This document shows, piece after piece, positions 17,437 through 26,572 of a stretch of DNA of 64,000 nt (position 1 is its first letter; each line of letters begins with the position of its first letter). The stretch is from [Lactobacillus] rogosae. Its GTDB lineage: Bacteria; Bacillota; Clostridia; Lachnospirales; Lachnospiraceae. The stretch lies in contig FONU01000008.1 in the NCBI GenBank assembly GCA_900112995.1, forward strand, positions 62,001 through 126,000. The letters are read 5' to 3'. The notes beneath the pieces were generated by a model. It worked only from the letters and a program-made list of their open reading frames with translations. It was not told the origin of the DNA and searched no databases. The translations under genes were made by a program, and so were the position numbers.

Positions 17437-18456
17437 TTAATCATAATTTTTATCTTGTGGAGTATATGCAACCTTAGAAAACTGTGGGTTATTTACTACT
17501 CCTATAAGACCTCTTACAACACTTTCAGAAGGCTGGTCTACGATATTAACATTAAGATTAGTCTCCTGCTTTATAAACTGTTCAAGATTGTTAATCTGTG
17601 ATGTACCACCTGATACATATACACCATTCTTAATAATATCAGCTGCAAGTTCTGGTGGAGTTCTCTCAAGTATAACTTTGATTGCATCCATAATTGAGTG
17701 AAGTGCATCAACAATTGCATTATAGACAACATCTGATGATACATCTACGCTTACAGGAAGTCCTGAAAGTACATTACGTCCAAAGCCGAGTGCAAATGTT
17801 TCTTCAACCTTTACCGCACTTCCAAGTTCTTTCTTTAAGCTTTCTGCTGTCTTGCTTCCTATTACAAGATTGTATACCTTTTTAACATTATTGATAATGC
17901 AGTCATCAAGCTTATTACCACCAATCTTGATTGACTTGCTTATTACAATACCACCTAATGATAATACAGAGATTTCTGTTGTCTCTGCACCGATATTAAC
18001 CATCATAATACCTCTTGACTTAGTTACATCAAGACCTGCACCGATTGCATCTGCAACTGGCTTATCAACGATATATATATTCTTGGCTTTAACCTTTGAA
18101 TCAGCAACAAGTTCATAAAATGCTCTCTTTTCTACTTCAGTAACATCAGTAGGAACTGCAATATAGAAATCATTATTGCCTGTATTCTTCTTATCTCCAT
18201 TAACCTTATTAAAGAAATTAAGAAGTAAAGTCTGCATATTCTCAATATCTGCAATCACACCAAACTTAACCGGGAACGAAACATCAATATTCTCTGGTGC
18301 CTTCTCATACATTTCATATGCTTCATCACCAAATGCTAAAAGGTCTTTCTTATTAGCAATGGCTATAATGTTCTTCTCATTTAATATTGTATCTTTTTCT
18401 TTACAGCACATTTTAAAATTACTTGTACCAATATCAATTCCATATACGTTAGACAT
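17437..18456 (-). CDS. mreB: MreB-like actin homologue with altered ATPase motifs
   Basis: Bacterial actin that organises lateral wall synthesis. The phosphate-1 loop 'YGIDIGTSNFKM', the mid-protein 'GRNVLSGLPV' and 'LERTPPELAADII' identify it as MreB. It is divergent, however: the phosphate-2 motif usually D-IGGGTT reads N154-IGAETT, the usual 'EEPMAAAIGAG' reads 'DKPVADAIGAG' (about 131-141), and the C-terminal 'GGGALLRGLD' reads 'GGTSQINNLE'. It is 339 residues. Followed closely by mreC and preceded by radC, the normal order. Reduced or altered ATP hydrolysis is inferred from these residues and not shown. Confidence 0.9.
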   Translation of the reverse strand: MSNVYGIDIGTSNFKMCCKEKDTILNEKNIIAIANKKDLLAFGDEAYEMYEKAPENIDVSFPVKFGVIADIENMQTLLLNFFNKVNGDKKNTGNNDFYIAVPTDVTEVEKRAFYELVADSKVKAKNIYIVDKPVADAIGAGLDVTKSRGIMMVNIGAETTEISVLSLGGIVISKSIKIGGNKLDDCIINNVKKVYNLVIGSKTAESLKKELGSAVKVEETFALGFGRNVLSGLPVSVDVSSDVVYNAIVDALHSIMDAIKVILERTPPELAADIIKNGVYVSGGTSQINNLEQFIKQETNLNVNIVDQPSESVVRGLIGVVNNPQFSKVAYTPQDKNYD

Positions 18457-18484
18457 ATTTTCTTCCTTTCCTGTAGCAACAATT

Positions 18485-19186
18485 CTATTGTCTCAAATAA
18501 CCACATTCATTAAGACTTGTGAAATTATTATCTCCAATAATTATATGATCTATCAGATGTATTCCAAGAATAAGCCCCGCCTTTCTTATCTGCTCTGTAA
18601 CACTTATATCCTGCGGACTTGGTGCTGGATCACCGCTTGGGTGGTTGTGAATAAGAACTATGCTTACCGCTTTGTTCTTACAAGCCTCACTAAACACCTC
18701 TTTAACTGAAACAAGTGAGCTGTTCACCGTTCCGATTGATATAACACTGTCCTTAATAAGATTAAGCCTGCTGTCAAGCATTACAAGAACAAGACGTTCT
18801 TTGGTTAAATGTCTCATATCCTGCATATAATACTCAGCAATAGCATATGGCGATGAAAAATCCAGTCTTTTCCCTGCTGACTGCTTGGCAAGTCTTCTTG
18901 ACAACTCACAGATACACTTTAACTGTGCCGCCTTCGCAAGCCCTATTCCCTTGATATCCATAAGTTCATCAATAGACATATCAAATAGTCCTAACAATCC
19001 TTTGTTATGGGACTTGTCAAGAATATCCTTTGCAAGCTCTCCCGCAGGCTTTCCTGATACACCAGTCTTTATTATCGCTGCGATAAGCTCCGTATCAGTA
19101 AGCGACTGTTCACCAAGTGCTATACATTTCTCGTATGGTCTTAAGTCTTTAATACAATCTTTGTCACATATTAAATTGTCATTCAT
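18485..19186 (-). CDS. radC: RadC family JAB-domain protein
   Basis: A 233-residue protein with helix-hairpin-helix-like N-terminus ('LMDIKGIGLAKAAQLKC') and a C-terminal JAMM/MPN metallo-domain. The zinc-binding motif 'LIHNHPSGDPAPSPQD' is intact. Despite the historical name, a DNA repair role is not established. It sits between a DUF4321 gene and mreB, the common Firmicute order; the maf gene often found next to radC is absent here. The ribosome-binding site is weak, so translation may be coupled to the gene before it. Confidence 0.93.
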   Translation of the reverse strand: MNDNLICDKDCIKDLRPYEKCIALGEQSLTDTELIAAIIKTGVSGKPAGELAKDILDKSHNKGLLGLFDMSIDELMDIKGIGLAKAAQLKCICELSRRLAKQSAGKRLDFSSPYAIAEYYMQDMRHLTKERLVLVMLDSRLNLIKDSVISIGTVNSSLVSVKEVFSEACKNKAVSIVLIHNHPSGDPAPSPQDISVTEQIRKAGLILGIHLIDHIIIGDNNFTSLNECGYLRQ

Positions 19187-19208
19187 AAAATCTTAGATAA
19201 GATTTACC

Positions 19209-19481
19209 CTAAATAAATTTATATATAACAATTGCGAGTATAACGCCAATAATACTGGCAATTGTTATCTTAATCTGAATTGAAAATGTAAGAACAATAA
19301 ATCCCAGATTAAGAATAACAGGACTCTCCATAAGTCCCGCCCCAAATGACTGGCCATATGAAAGCCAGCTAAGTGCTGGTATGCCCGATGTTATCTCAGC
19401 TATAAGCCCACCCAGCACAATACCTATAAGAATGAACAGTATAAGAAACCAGCCATTCTTGTACTTGGAAATACTACTCAT
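19209..19481 (-). CDS. DUF4321 family small membrane protein
   Basis: A 90-residue protein with two or three hydrophobic segments and the family pattern 'FLILFILIGIVLGGLIAE..GIPALSWLSYGQSFG...P..LNLGFIVLTFSIQIKITIASIIGV'. Function is unknown; the family is regularly encoded next to radC and mreB in Clostridia, which suggests an envelope role. The ATG follows GGAGTAAT. It is the first gene of the shape operon, behind its own promoter. Confidence 0.85.
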   Translation of the reverse strand: MSSISKYKNGWFLILFILIGIVLGGLIAEITSGIPALSWLSYGQSFGAGLMESPVILNLGFIVLTFSIQIKITIASIIGVILAIVIYKFI

Positions 19482-19495
19482 ATTACTCCATTCTT

Positions 19496-19518
19496 GCGTA
19501 TTAATATTAATAATACGC
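19496..19518 (-). promoter_or_regulatory. Perfect palindrome at the 5' end of the shape-operon transcript
   Basis: GCGTATTA and TAATACGC flank a 7-bp centre that continues the symmetry. It begins about 5 bp downstream of the -10 box of the DUF4321 promoter, so it covers the likely transcription start. It could be an operator or a 5' stabilising hairpin. Confidence 0.5.
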
Positions 19519-19522
19519 TAAC

Positions 19523-19551
19523 ATTTTATCAACTTTTTTATAAGAATACAA
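19523..19551 (-). promoter_or_regulatory. Predicted sigma-A promoter of DUF4321-radC-mreBCD operon
   Basis: Minus strand shows TTGTAT, a 17-bp spacer and TAAAAT with an upstream TGA (extended -10). It lies in the 133-bp gap after the methionine gamma-lyase-like gene. Confidence 0.6.
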
Positions 19552-19614
19552 TATTAACTATTCAATATATTATAATATTATTAAAAAACTGACTAATGTA
19601 GTATAACACAATTA

Positions 19615-20892
19615 CTAAATCTTAAGAAGCCCTTTTTCATACATTTTCTGCATACTCATCATAATTCCAAGCTTAGCGTGGTACCATGTAAGACCACCCT
19701 GGAAATATACAGCATATGGTTCTTTTACAGGACCATCCGCACTAAGTTCTATTGATGACCCCTGTACAAATGCACCTGCTGCCATAATAACATCTGAATC
19801 ATAACCTGGCATTGCCCAAGGCTCAGGTGTTACAAAGCTGTCAACTGGTGCTGCTGCCTGAATACCCTTACAGAAAGCTATAAGACCTTCCTCTGATTTT
19901 AACTCAACTGCCTGAATAATGTCATATCTTTCCTCTGTGGCATCAGGGACGCACTTAAATCCAGCCTTTTCATATACATTTGCTGCAAATACAGCGCCCT
20001 TAAGTGCACCGGCAACTACAGTTGGTGCAAGGAATAATCCCTGATAGAAATCTTTGTTGACACCAATTGTTGCACCAACCTCTTTTCCAAGACCCGGTGA
20101 AGATAATCTGTAAGCTGCCTGTTCAATGCAGTCTTTTCTTCCTGCTATATATCCTCCACAAGGTGCAAGTCCGCCACCTGGATTTTTAATAAGTGAACCG
20201 ACAACCATATCCGCACCGACTTCTGATGGTTCAATCTTCTCAACAAATTCACCATAACAGTTATCTACCATACATATAACGTCTGGTTTGATATCTTTAA
20301 TAAAATGTATAAGCTCGCCAATTCTTTCAACAGATAATGTCGGACGCGTTGCGTAACCCTTAGAACGCTGTATAGTAACAAGCTTAGTCTTTTCATTAAT
20401 AGCTTTTCTTATTCCATCATAATCAAAGCTTCCGTCATCTAACAGATCAACCTGTCTGTATGATATATTGTATTCTGCAAGACTTCCCTTTGATGGTCTT
20501 ATTCCTATAATCTCATCCATAGTATCATATGGCTTGCCAACTGGCGATAAAAGCTCATCACCTGGTCTTAAATTAGATGAGATAGCTACATTTAAAGCAT
20601 GTGTTCCACATATAATCTGTGGTCTTACAAGTGCGTCCTCTGTCTTGAATATATCTGCATATACTCTCTCAAGAGTATCTCTTCCCTCATCATTATATCC
20701 ATATCCGCTAGTACCTGAAAGGTGCATCTCTGCAACCCTGTTCTTCTGCATAGCTGCGATAACCTTTAACTGATTATACTCAGCCACTTCATCAATAGCT
20801 TCAAATCGTTCCTTTAAATTTTCAAGTACATTATTGCCATAATTGTATACAGCTTCATCAATTCCAAGCTGTCCGCAATACATTTCCTTCAT
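19615..20892 (-). CDS. Methionine gamma-lyase family PLP enzyme (YnbB type)
   Basis: Aminotransferase-fold PLP protein, 425 residues, of the YnbB group annotated as methionine gamma-lyase family or aluminium resistance protein. Diagnostic segments are 'GYGYNDEGRDTLERVYA', 'RPQIICGTHALNVAI', 'MVDNCYGEFVE' and the PLP-lysine region 'GSLIKNPGGGLAPCGGYIAG'. The true substrate is not settled. It follows miaA by 29 bp, the standard miaA-ynbB arrangement of Clostridia, and the ATG follows GGGAGAAAG. Confidence 0.9.
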   Translation of the reverse strand: MKEMYCGQLGIDEAVYNYGNNVLENLKERFEAIDEVAEYNQLKVIAAMQKNRVAEMHLSGTSGYGYNDEGRDTLERVYADIFKTEDALVRPQIICGTHALNVAISSNLRPGDELLSPVGKPYDTMDEIIGIRPSKGSLAEYNISYRQVDLLDDGSFDYDGIRKAINEKTKLVTIQRSKGYATRPTLSVERIGELIHFIKDIKPDVICMVDNCYGEFVEKIEPSEVGADMVVGSLIKNPGGGLAPCGGYIAGRKDCIEQAAYRLSSPGLGKEVGATIGVNKDFYQGLFLAPTVVAGALKGAVFAANVYEKAGFKCVPDATEERYDIIQAVELKSEEGLIAFCKGIQAAAPVDSFVTPEPWAMPGYDSDVIMAAGAFVQGSSIELSADGPVKEPYAVYFQGGLTWYHAKLGIMMSMQKMYEKGLLKI

Positions 20893-20921
20893 TATCTTTC
20901 TCCCTGATTGTTAATTTTGCA

Positions 20922-21902
20922 TTACTTAATAATACCACTATCTTTAAGCTTATCAAGCATATAATCCATAATTTTAACGCAATCATAATCATATTCGTTA
21001 ATATTAATCCAGTCAATAACTTTTTCTCTCCTGAACCACGTAAGCTGTCTTTTTGCAAAATGTCTTGTATCGCCTTTAATCTGTTCCTTTAATAAGGCGA
21101 TACCATTTTCATCAATAGTGCTTCCATAAGGCTTACCCAAATTGTCCCAGTAATCAAGAATTTCTTTATAGCCTATGCCCTGCATAGAAGTATTATCCCT
21201 GCTTATGCCTATTTGGGTAAGCAACTGCATTTCATCAATAAGACCATCATCGAACATAATATCAACTCTTTTATTAATCCTCTCATAAAGATTATCCCTT
21301 ATGTCATTGAGAACAAAATATTTATAATTATATGGTGAATCTTTTTTTCTCTGCTCCTCGTTGTGTTCAGATATTCTGTTGCCAGTCTGCTTGTAATATT
21401 CCAGTGCCCTTACAACTCTTTTTACATTTCTGTAATGTATGCTCTCTGCTGATTTAGGATCCACATTTTTTAACATCTCATAAAGATACACAGCACCTTT
21501 TTCTTTTTCAAGCTGGTATAACTCCTGTCTATACGATGTATCCGCATCGTTGTCTTCAAATTCTATATCATACAATAAAGCCTGTATATAAAATCCTGTA
21601 CCACCTACAATCATAGGTATATAGCCGTCATTTCTTATCTGTTCTATAGCCTTTAGTGCTTTTTCTTTAAATATTGTGACATTAAACTCCTCTGTAGGTT
21701 CTATTTCGTCTATAAGATAATGCTTTACGCCTTGCATTTCAGAAGATGTAATCTTAGCAGTTCCTATGTCCATATGCCTGTATACCTGCATAGAGTCTGC
21801 ACTTATTATCTGTGCCCCAATCTTTTTTGCAAGTTTAATAGAAAGTGAAGTCTTTCCGACAGCAGTTGGCCCTGTAAGTATAATTAAAGGTTGTTTACAC
21901 AT
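20922..21902 (-). CDS. miaA: tRNA dimethylallyltransferase MiaA
   Basis: Adds the dimethylallyl group to N6 of A37 in tRNAs reading UNN codons. The P-loop 'LTGPTAVGKTSLSI' is at the N-terminus, followed by 'ADSMQVYRHMDIGTAK', 'VGGTGFYIQALL' and 'MQGIGYKEI'. It is 326 residues. The ATG follows AAAGGGGAATAG. It comes after mutL and in the same cluster as miaB, whose product acts on the MiaA-made i6A37. Confidence 0.96.
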   Translation of the reverse strand: MCKQPLIILTGPTAVGKTSLSIKLAKKIGAQIISADSMQVYRHMDIGTAKITSSEMQGVKHYLIDEIEPTEEFNVTIFKEKALKAIEQIRNDGYIPMIVGGTGFYIQALLYDIEFEDNDADTSYRQELYQLEKEKGAVYLYEMLKNVDPKSAESIHYRNVKRVVRALEYYKQTGNRISEHNEEQRKKDSPYNYKYFVLNDIRDNLYERINKRVDIMFDDGLIDEMQLLTQIGISRDNTSMQGIGYKEILDYWDNLGKPYGSTIDENGIALLKEQIKGDTRHFAKRQLTWFRREKVIDWININEYDYDCVKIMDYMLDKLKDSGIIK

Positions 21903-21916
21903 ACACTATTCCCCTT

Positions 21917-23854
21917 TTACACTATTCGTTTAAATTTCTTTTCTATATCATATTTACTCATAACTATAAGCGTTGGCCTGCCGTGTGGGCAGTTATATGG
22001 ATTGTCAGCTTTCATAAGTTCTTCCATAAGTTCCTTTGCTTCTTCATATGATATTTCATTATTGCCCTTAATAGCCGCCTTGCACGACATAGATGCCACC
22101 TTTTCTGTAAGTATATCCATATCTGTCATTCTGCCATCCTGCATAAGACCATCTATAAGGTCAGTTAACATCTGCCTGTAATCAAGCTTCGGAAAACCTG
22201 CCGGTATTCCTGTTACTTTATATTCATTGCCGCCAAATTCTTCTATCTCATATCCAAGCTTATTAAATATTGACATATTCCTTTTAAGTACTTCTTCCTC
22301 ATTCATATTAAGAGTAAGAATAATAGGCGGCATAAGCATCTGTGTATCAATTTTTTGGGTTCTCAATTTATTCATCGTCTTCTCATAAAGAACTTTTTCG
22401 TGTGCCGCGTGCTGATCCATCATATAGAATCTGTCCTCAAATTCTATCAGCCAGTATGTATCAAATAATTGTCCTATTATCCTGTAATTATTCTTATTCT
22501 TCTCATCTAGAAGCTTATCCTCAAATAAAGATATCTGCCTGCTCTCCTCTGCTTTTCTTGAATTATACTGTACAATATCTTCTTTAATAAGTTTATCAGA
22601 CCTCACGGTTTCAAATGGCTCTGGAAGCCTTGTTTTATTCATAATCGAAGATTCATTAGCGATAACCTTATTCTCATTTATAGCACCTGAACCTGCCAGT
22701 ACACCATATTGCTTGACCGTAGCACCTGAATCTGACGGTACATTTTGCTGTACTCCCGTTGCACTATACCCAGCCATCTGCTTCTGTTCTTCTGCCTTCT
22801 TTTGCTCCAGCTCATCATTATGAATTTTATTCATAAACTGTCCATCCGGTTCAACTTTTGCCACAAGTTCTTTCCCCTTAAGCGTTGATAATATTGAATC
22901 ATATACGAAATTGTATACATACTCGTTATTCTGAAATCTCAATTCCATCTTGGTAGGGTGGACATTCACATCAATTATATCCGGACTTATCGTAAAATGT
23001 ATTACAGTGAACGGATAATTATGAGGCATTATAAAACCTTTATAAGCTTCCTCAATTGCCTTATTAATTATATTGCTCTTTATATAACGTCCGTTAATGT
23101 AATAATTCTCGTAAGTCCTGTTACCCCTGTTAATAAAAGGTTTCCCTATATAACCCTCAATCTTAATATCCTGTGTCTTTGCATTGATATCATACAGATT
23201 AGCAGTTATATCACGGCCATACACATTATATATAATATCCTTTAATTTCATATTTCCTGATGTATGAAGCTTATTCTGGTTATTATTAATAAATCTGAAT
23301 GAAACCTCAGGATGTGATAAAGCCATATACTGCATTAACGCATTAATGTATCCTGCCTCTGTCATCGCTGACTTTAAGAACTTTCTTCTGACTGGTGTAT
23401 TAAAGAACAAATTTCTTATAATAAATGTTGTTCCATCAGGTGCACCGATATCTTCAACAGATATAACCTCGCTGCCCTCTGACTGATACCTCGTTCCTGT
23501 TATATCATCCTTAGTCTTGGTTATTAATTCAATCTGCGATACTGCCGCTATACTCGCAAGTGCCTCACCCCTGAAACCAAGTGAGGATACAGTTAAAAGG
23601 TCTTCAATTGACTTAATCTTACTTGTGGCGTGTCTTTTAAATGCAATATCTATCTCATCTTTCTTAATACCTGAACCATTATCCGTAACCCTGATAAATG
23701 AAATTCCGCCTTCCTTTGCTTCGACAGTTACAGCAGTCGCCCCGGCATCTATTGCATTTTCAACAAGCTCTTTTACAACAGAAGATGGTCTTTCTATAAC
23801 TTCTCCTGCCGCTATTTTATTAATTGTATTCTGATCAAGTAACTGAATTCCCAT
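21917..23854 (-). CDS. mutL: DNA mismatch repair protein MutL
   Basis: GHKL ATPase coordinating mismatch repair after MutS. N-terminal motifs 'KELVENAIDAGA', 'DNGSGI' and 'GFRGEAL' are intact. The C-terminal domain keeps the endonuclease motif DQHAAHEKVLYE and 'NCPHGRPT', so this is a nicking-type MutL, as expected without MutH. I chose the ATG at 23854, preceded by GAGGGTTA, over the GTG at 23866. It is 645 residues with a variable Gln/Ser/Glu-rich linker near 350-430. It follows mutS by 18 bp. Confidence 0.96.
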   Translation of the reverse strand: MGIQLLDQNTINKIAAGEVIERPSSVVKELVENAIDAGATAVTVEAKEGGISFIRVTDNGSGIKKDEIDIAFKRHATSKIKSIEDLLTVSSLGFRGEALASIAAVSQIELITKTKDDITGTRYQSEGSEVISVEDIGAPDGTTFIIRNLFFNTPVRRKFLKSAMTEAGYINALMQYMALSHPEVSFRFINNNQNKLHTSGNMKLKDIIYNVYGRDITANLYDINAKTQDIKIEGYIGKPFINRGNRTYENYYINGRYIKSNIINKAIEEAYKGFIMPHNYPFTVIHFTISPDIIDVNVHPTKMELRFQNNEYVYNFVYDSILSTLKGKELVAKVEPDGQFMNKIHNDELEQKKAEEQKQMAGYSATGVQQNVPSDSGATVKQYGVLAGSGAINENKVIANESSIMNKTRLPEPFETVRSDKLIKEDIVQYNSRKAEESRQISLFEDKLLDEKNKNNYRIIGQLFDTYWLIEFEDRFYMMDQHAAHEKVLYEKTMNKLRTQKIDTQMLMPPIILTLNMNEEEVLKRNMSIFNKLGYEIEEFGGNEYKVTGIPAGFPKLDYRQMLTDLIDGLMQDGRMTDMDILTEKVASMSCKAAIKGNNEISYEEAKELMEELMKADNPYNCPHGRPTLIVMSKYDIEKKFKRIV

Positions 23855-23872
23855 ATTAACCCTCACTTCACA

Positions 23873-26542
23873 TTAATTCTCATTAACAAAGTATCTGTTC
23901 TTAACCTTGCCCTGAAGCTTATAAAGAATATTAAGTGCATCAATTGGTGTCATATTGCTTATATCAAGCTCTTTTATATCCTTTATTATATCATCGTCCT
24001 TTACAGTATCAAAAAGTGTCATCTGCTTTACTTCCAGTTCATTGACTTTCTTATAACGGTCATTCATCTTCTCCACTTTCTTTGAATACTGTGCAATATC
24101 CTTTGCCTTTTGTGATATATCTGCATCACTGAGTTCTACAACAAGTTCCTTAGCCCTGTTTAATACATTTTCTGGAACACCTGCTAATTTGGCCACCTGT
24201 ATTCCATAGCTCTTATCTGCACCACCTTTTATAATCTTTCTTAAAAATACGATGTCATCCCCGCACTCTTTAACTGCTATACAGTAATTATTAACGCCGT
24301 CAAGTGTTCCTTCAAGTTCTGTCAATTCATGGTAATGAGTTGCAAACAATGTCTTTGCTCCTAATATCTTAGTGTTTGCAATGTGTTCGACAACCGCCCA
24401 CGCTATACTAAGACCGTCAAATGTACTTGTGCCTCGTCCTATCTCATCAAGAATTATAAGGCTATTAGATGTCGCATTACGGAGAATATTAGCAACCTCT
24501 GTCATCTCAACCATAAATGTAGACTGTCCGGAAGCCAGGTCATCAGATGCACCTACTCTTGTAAATATCCTGTCTACAATACATATATTAGCAGAGTCTG
24601 CAGGGACAAAGCTTCCTGTCTGTGCCATAAGGACAATAAGAGCTGTCTGCCTCATATATGTTGACTTACCAGCCATATTAGGTCCTGTTATTATCGCAAC
24701 CCTGTTGGAATTATTATCAAGATATGTATCATTGGCTATGAACATATCATTGCTTATCATCTTCTCAACTACTGGATGCCTTCCATTCTTTATATCAATT
24801 ACACCCTTATCGTTAATCTTAGGCCTTACATAATTATTCTGTGTCGCAACAACTGATAATGAAGCATATGCATCTATCATAGCAACCGCTTTTGCTGTAC
24901 CCTGTATGCGGACTACCTGCGAGGCAATACGCTCCCTTACCTCGCTGAAAAGGTCATATTCCAAAGAATAAAGCTTATCCTCTGCACCAAGAATTACATC
25001 TTCAAGATGTTTAAGTTCATCTGTTGTATAACGCTCTGCATTAGTCAATGTCTGCTTTCTTACCCATTCAGGAGGTACTTTGTCCTTAAATGAATTTGTC
25101 ACCTCAAGATAATAGCCAAACACTTTGTTATATTTAACCTTTAATGTCTTAATTCCTGTTCTTTCTTTCTCTCTTATCTCAAGCTCAGACAGCCATTCCT
25201 TTCCTTTTATCTTGGCATCTCTTAACTCGTCAGCCTCTTTTGAATAGCCCTCTTTTATAATACCTCCATCTCTTACTGATATTGGTGGTTCTTCAACTAT
25301 AGCTGAATTAATAAGCTCGTACAAATCAGCAAGGTCATCAAGCTTATCATAGCAGGCTGCAAATTCCTCTGAATGGAAATTACCTATAATCCTCTTAATA
25401 TGTGGAAGCATTTCAAGTGTATTCCTGAAAGCTATTAAATCCCTTGGATTGGCTGTCTTACAGCTTATCTTAGTCATAATTCTTTCTATGTCATACACTG
25501 GATTAAGGTATTCCCTTAATTCTTCCCTGTCGATAAGGCTGTCGCCCAATTCTTGTATACAGTCCTGTCTTTTAATTATATCATCTTTGTTAATAAGCGG
25601 CTGTTCAATATAAGAACGTAACATTCTTGCACCCATAGCTGTCTTAGTCTTATCAAGCACCCACAGAAGCGAACCCTTCTTCTGCTTTTCTCTCATTGTC
25701 TCAACAAGCTCAAGATTTCTTCTTGATGAGCTGTCAATAAGCATATATTTGCCTGACGAATAAGGAAGAAGTGTTGTGATATGAGGCATATTGCTTTTCT
25801 GTGTCTCATATAGATAAGTCAGGAGTGCACCCGAAGCTATTATTCCAACTGTATAATCTTTTAAACCAAGTCCATCTAACATCTCCATATGAAAATGTTC
25901 CAGAAGCCTTTTCTTACAGGTCTCCTCGTTAAAATACCAGTTATCAAGCGTTGACATAGCTATTCCAAGTTTTGTATTGACAGTATCAAGATTAATGCCA
26001 CTCATTGCGAAGTATTCATTAACAATTATCTCCGATGGCACGAACTTATTAATCTCATCTATAAGCTCACTTCCACCGGCTAACTCTGTCACAAAGAAAT
26101 CGCCCGTTGAATAATCCGCTATTGAAACTCCAAGATTATCACCAAGATATACTATACTCATCATATAGTTGTTCCTTGTTTCATCAAGTCCAAGTGTATT
26201 AATATTAGTTCCCGGTGTTACCACCTTTATTACTTCTCTTTTTACTATGCCCTTTGCCTTCTTAGGGTCTTCCATCTGCTCACATATTGCAACTTTATAG
26301 CCTGCTGATACCAATCTGTTAATATAAGTCTCCGCAGCATGAAAAGGAACGCCGCACATAGGTGCACGTTCCTTTTGTCCGCAATCTTTTCCTGTGAGAG
26401 TAAGCTCTAATTCCTTAGATGCAACTACAGCATCATCAAAGAACATTTCATAAAAATCACCAAGTCTGTAAAACAGTATACAATCCTTATATTCATTCTT
26501 TGTAGCAATGTAATGCTGCATCATTGGTGAATACTCAGCCAT
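23873..26542 (-). CDS. mutS: DNA mismatch repair protein MutS
   Basis: Recognises mismatches and small loops. The mismatch-contacting Phe-x-Glu is in 'YRLGDFYEMFFDDA' (about residues 25-38). The ATPase has Walker A 'TGPNMAGKSTYMRQ' and Walker B 'ILDEIGRGTSTFDG'. It is 889 residues, full length, ending in a helix-turn-helix tail. The ATG follows GGAGGATAAAG. It is 30 bp after miaB and 18 bp before mutL in one operon. Confidence 0.97.
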   Translation of the reverse strand: MAEYSPMMQHYIATKNEYKDCILFYRLGDFYEMFFDDAVVASKELELTLTGKDCGQKERAPMCGVPFHAAETYINRLVSAGYKVAICEQMEDPKKAKGIVKREVIKVVTPGTNINTLGLDETRNNYMMSIVYLGDNLGVSIADYSTGDFFVTELAGGSELIDEINKFVPSEIIVNEYFAMSGINLDTVNTKLGIAMSTLDNWYFNEETCKKRLLEHFHMEMLDGLGLKDYTVGIIASGALLTYLYETQKSNMPHITTLLPYSSGKYMLIDSSSRRNLELVETMREKQKKGSLLWVLDKTKTAMGARMLRSYIEQPLINKDDIIKRQDCIQELGDSLIDREELREYLNPVYDIERIMTKISCKTANPRDLIAFRNTLEMLPHIKRIIGNFHSEEFAACYDKLDDLADLYELINSAIVEEPPISVRDGGIIKEGYSKEADELRDAKIKGKEWLSELEIREKERTGIKTLKVKYNKVFGYYLEVTNSFKDKVPPEWVRKQTLTNAERYTTDELKHLEDVILGAEDKLYSLEYDLFSEVRERIASQVVRIQGTAKAVAMIDAYASLSVVATQNNYVRPKINDKGVIDIKNGRHPVVEKMISNDMFIANDTYLDNNSNRVAIITGPNMAGKSTYMRQTALIVLMAQTGSFVPADSANICIVDRIFTRVGASDDLASGQSTFMVEMTEVANILRNATSNSLIILDEIGRGTSTFDGLSIAWAVVEHIANTKILGAKTLFATHYHELTELEGTLDGVNNYCIAVKECGDDIVFLRKIIKGGADKSYGIQVAKLAGVPENVLNRAKELVVELSDADISQKAKDIAQYSKKVEKMNDRYKKVNELEVKQMTLFDTVKDDDIIKDIKELDISNMTPIDALNILYKLQGKVKNRYFVNEN

Positions 26543-26572
26543 CTTTATCCTCCAGTCATCCTGCTTATAATA

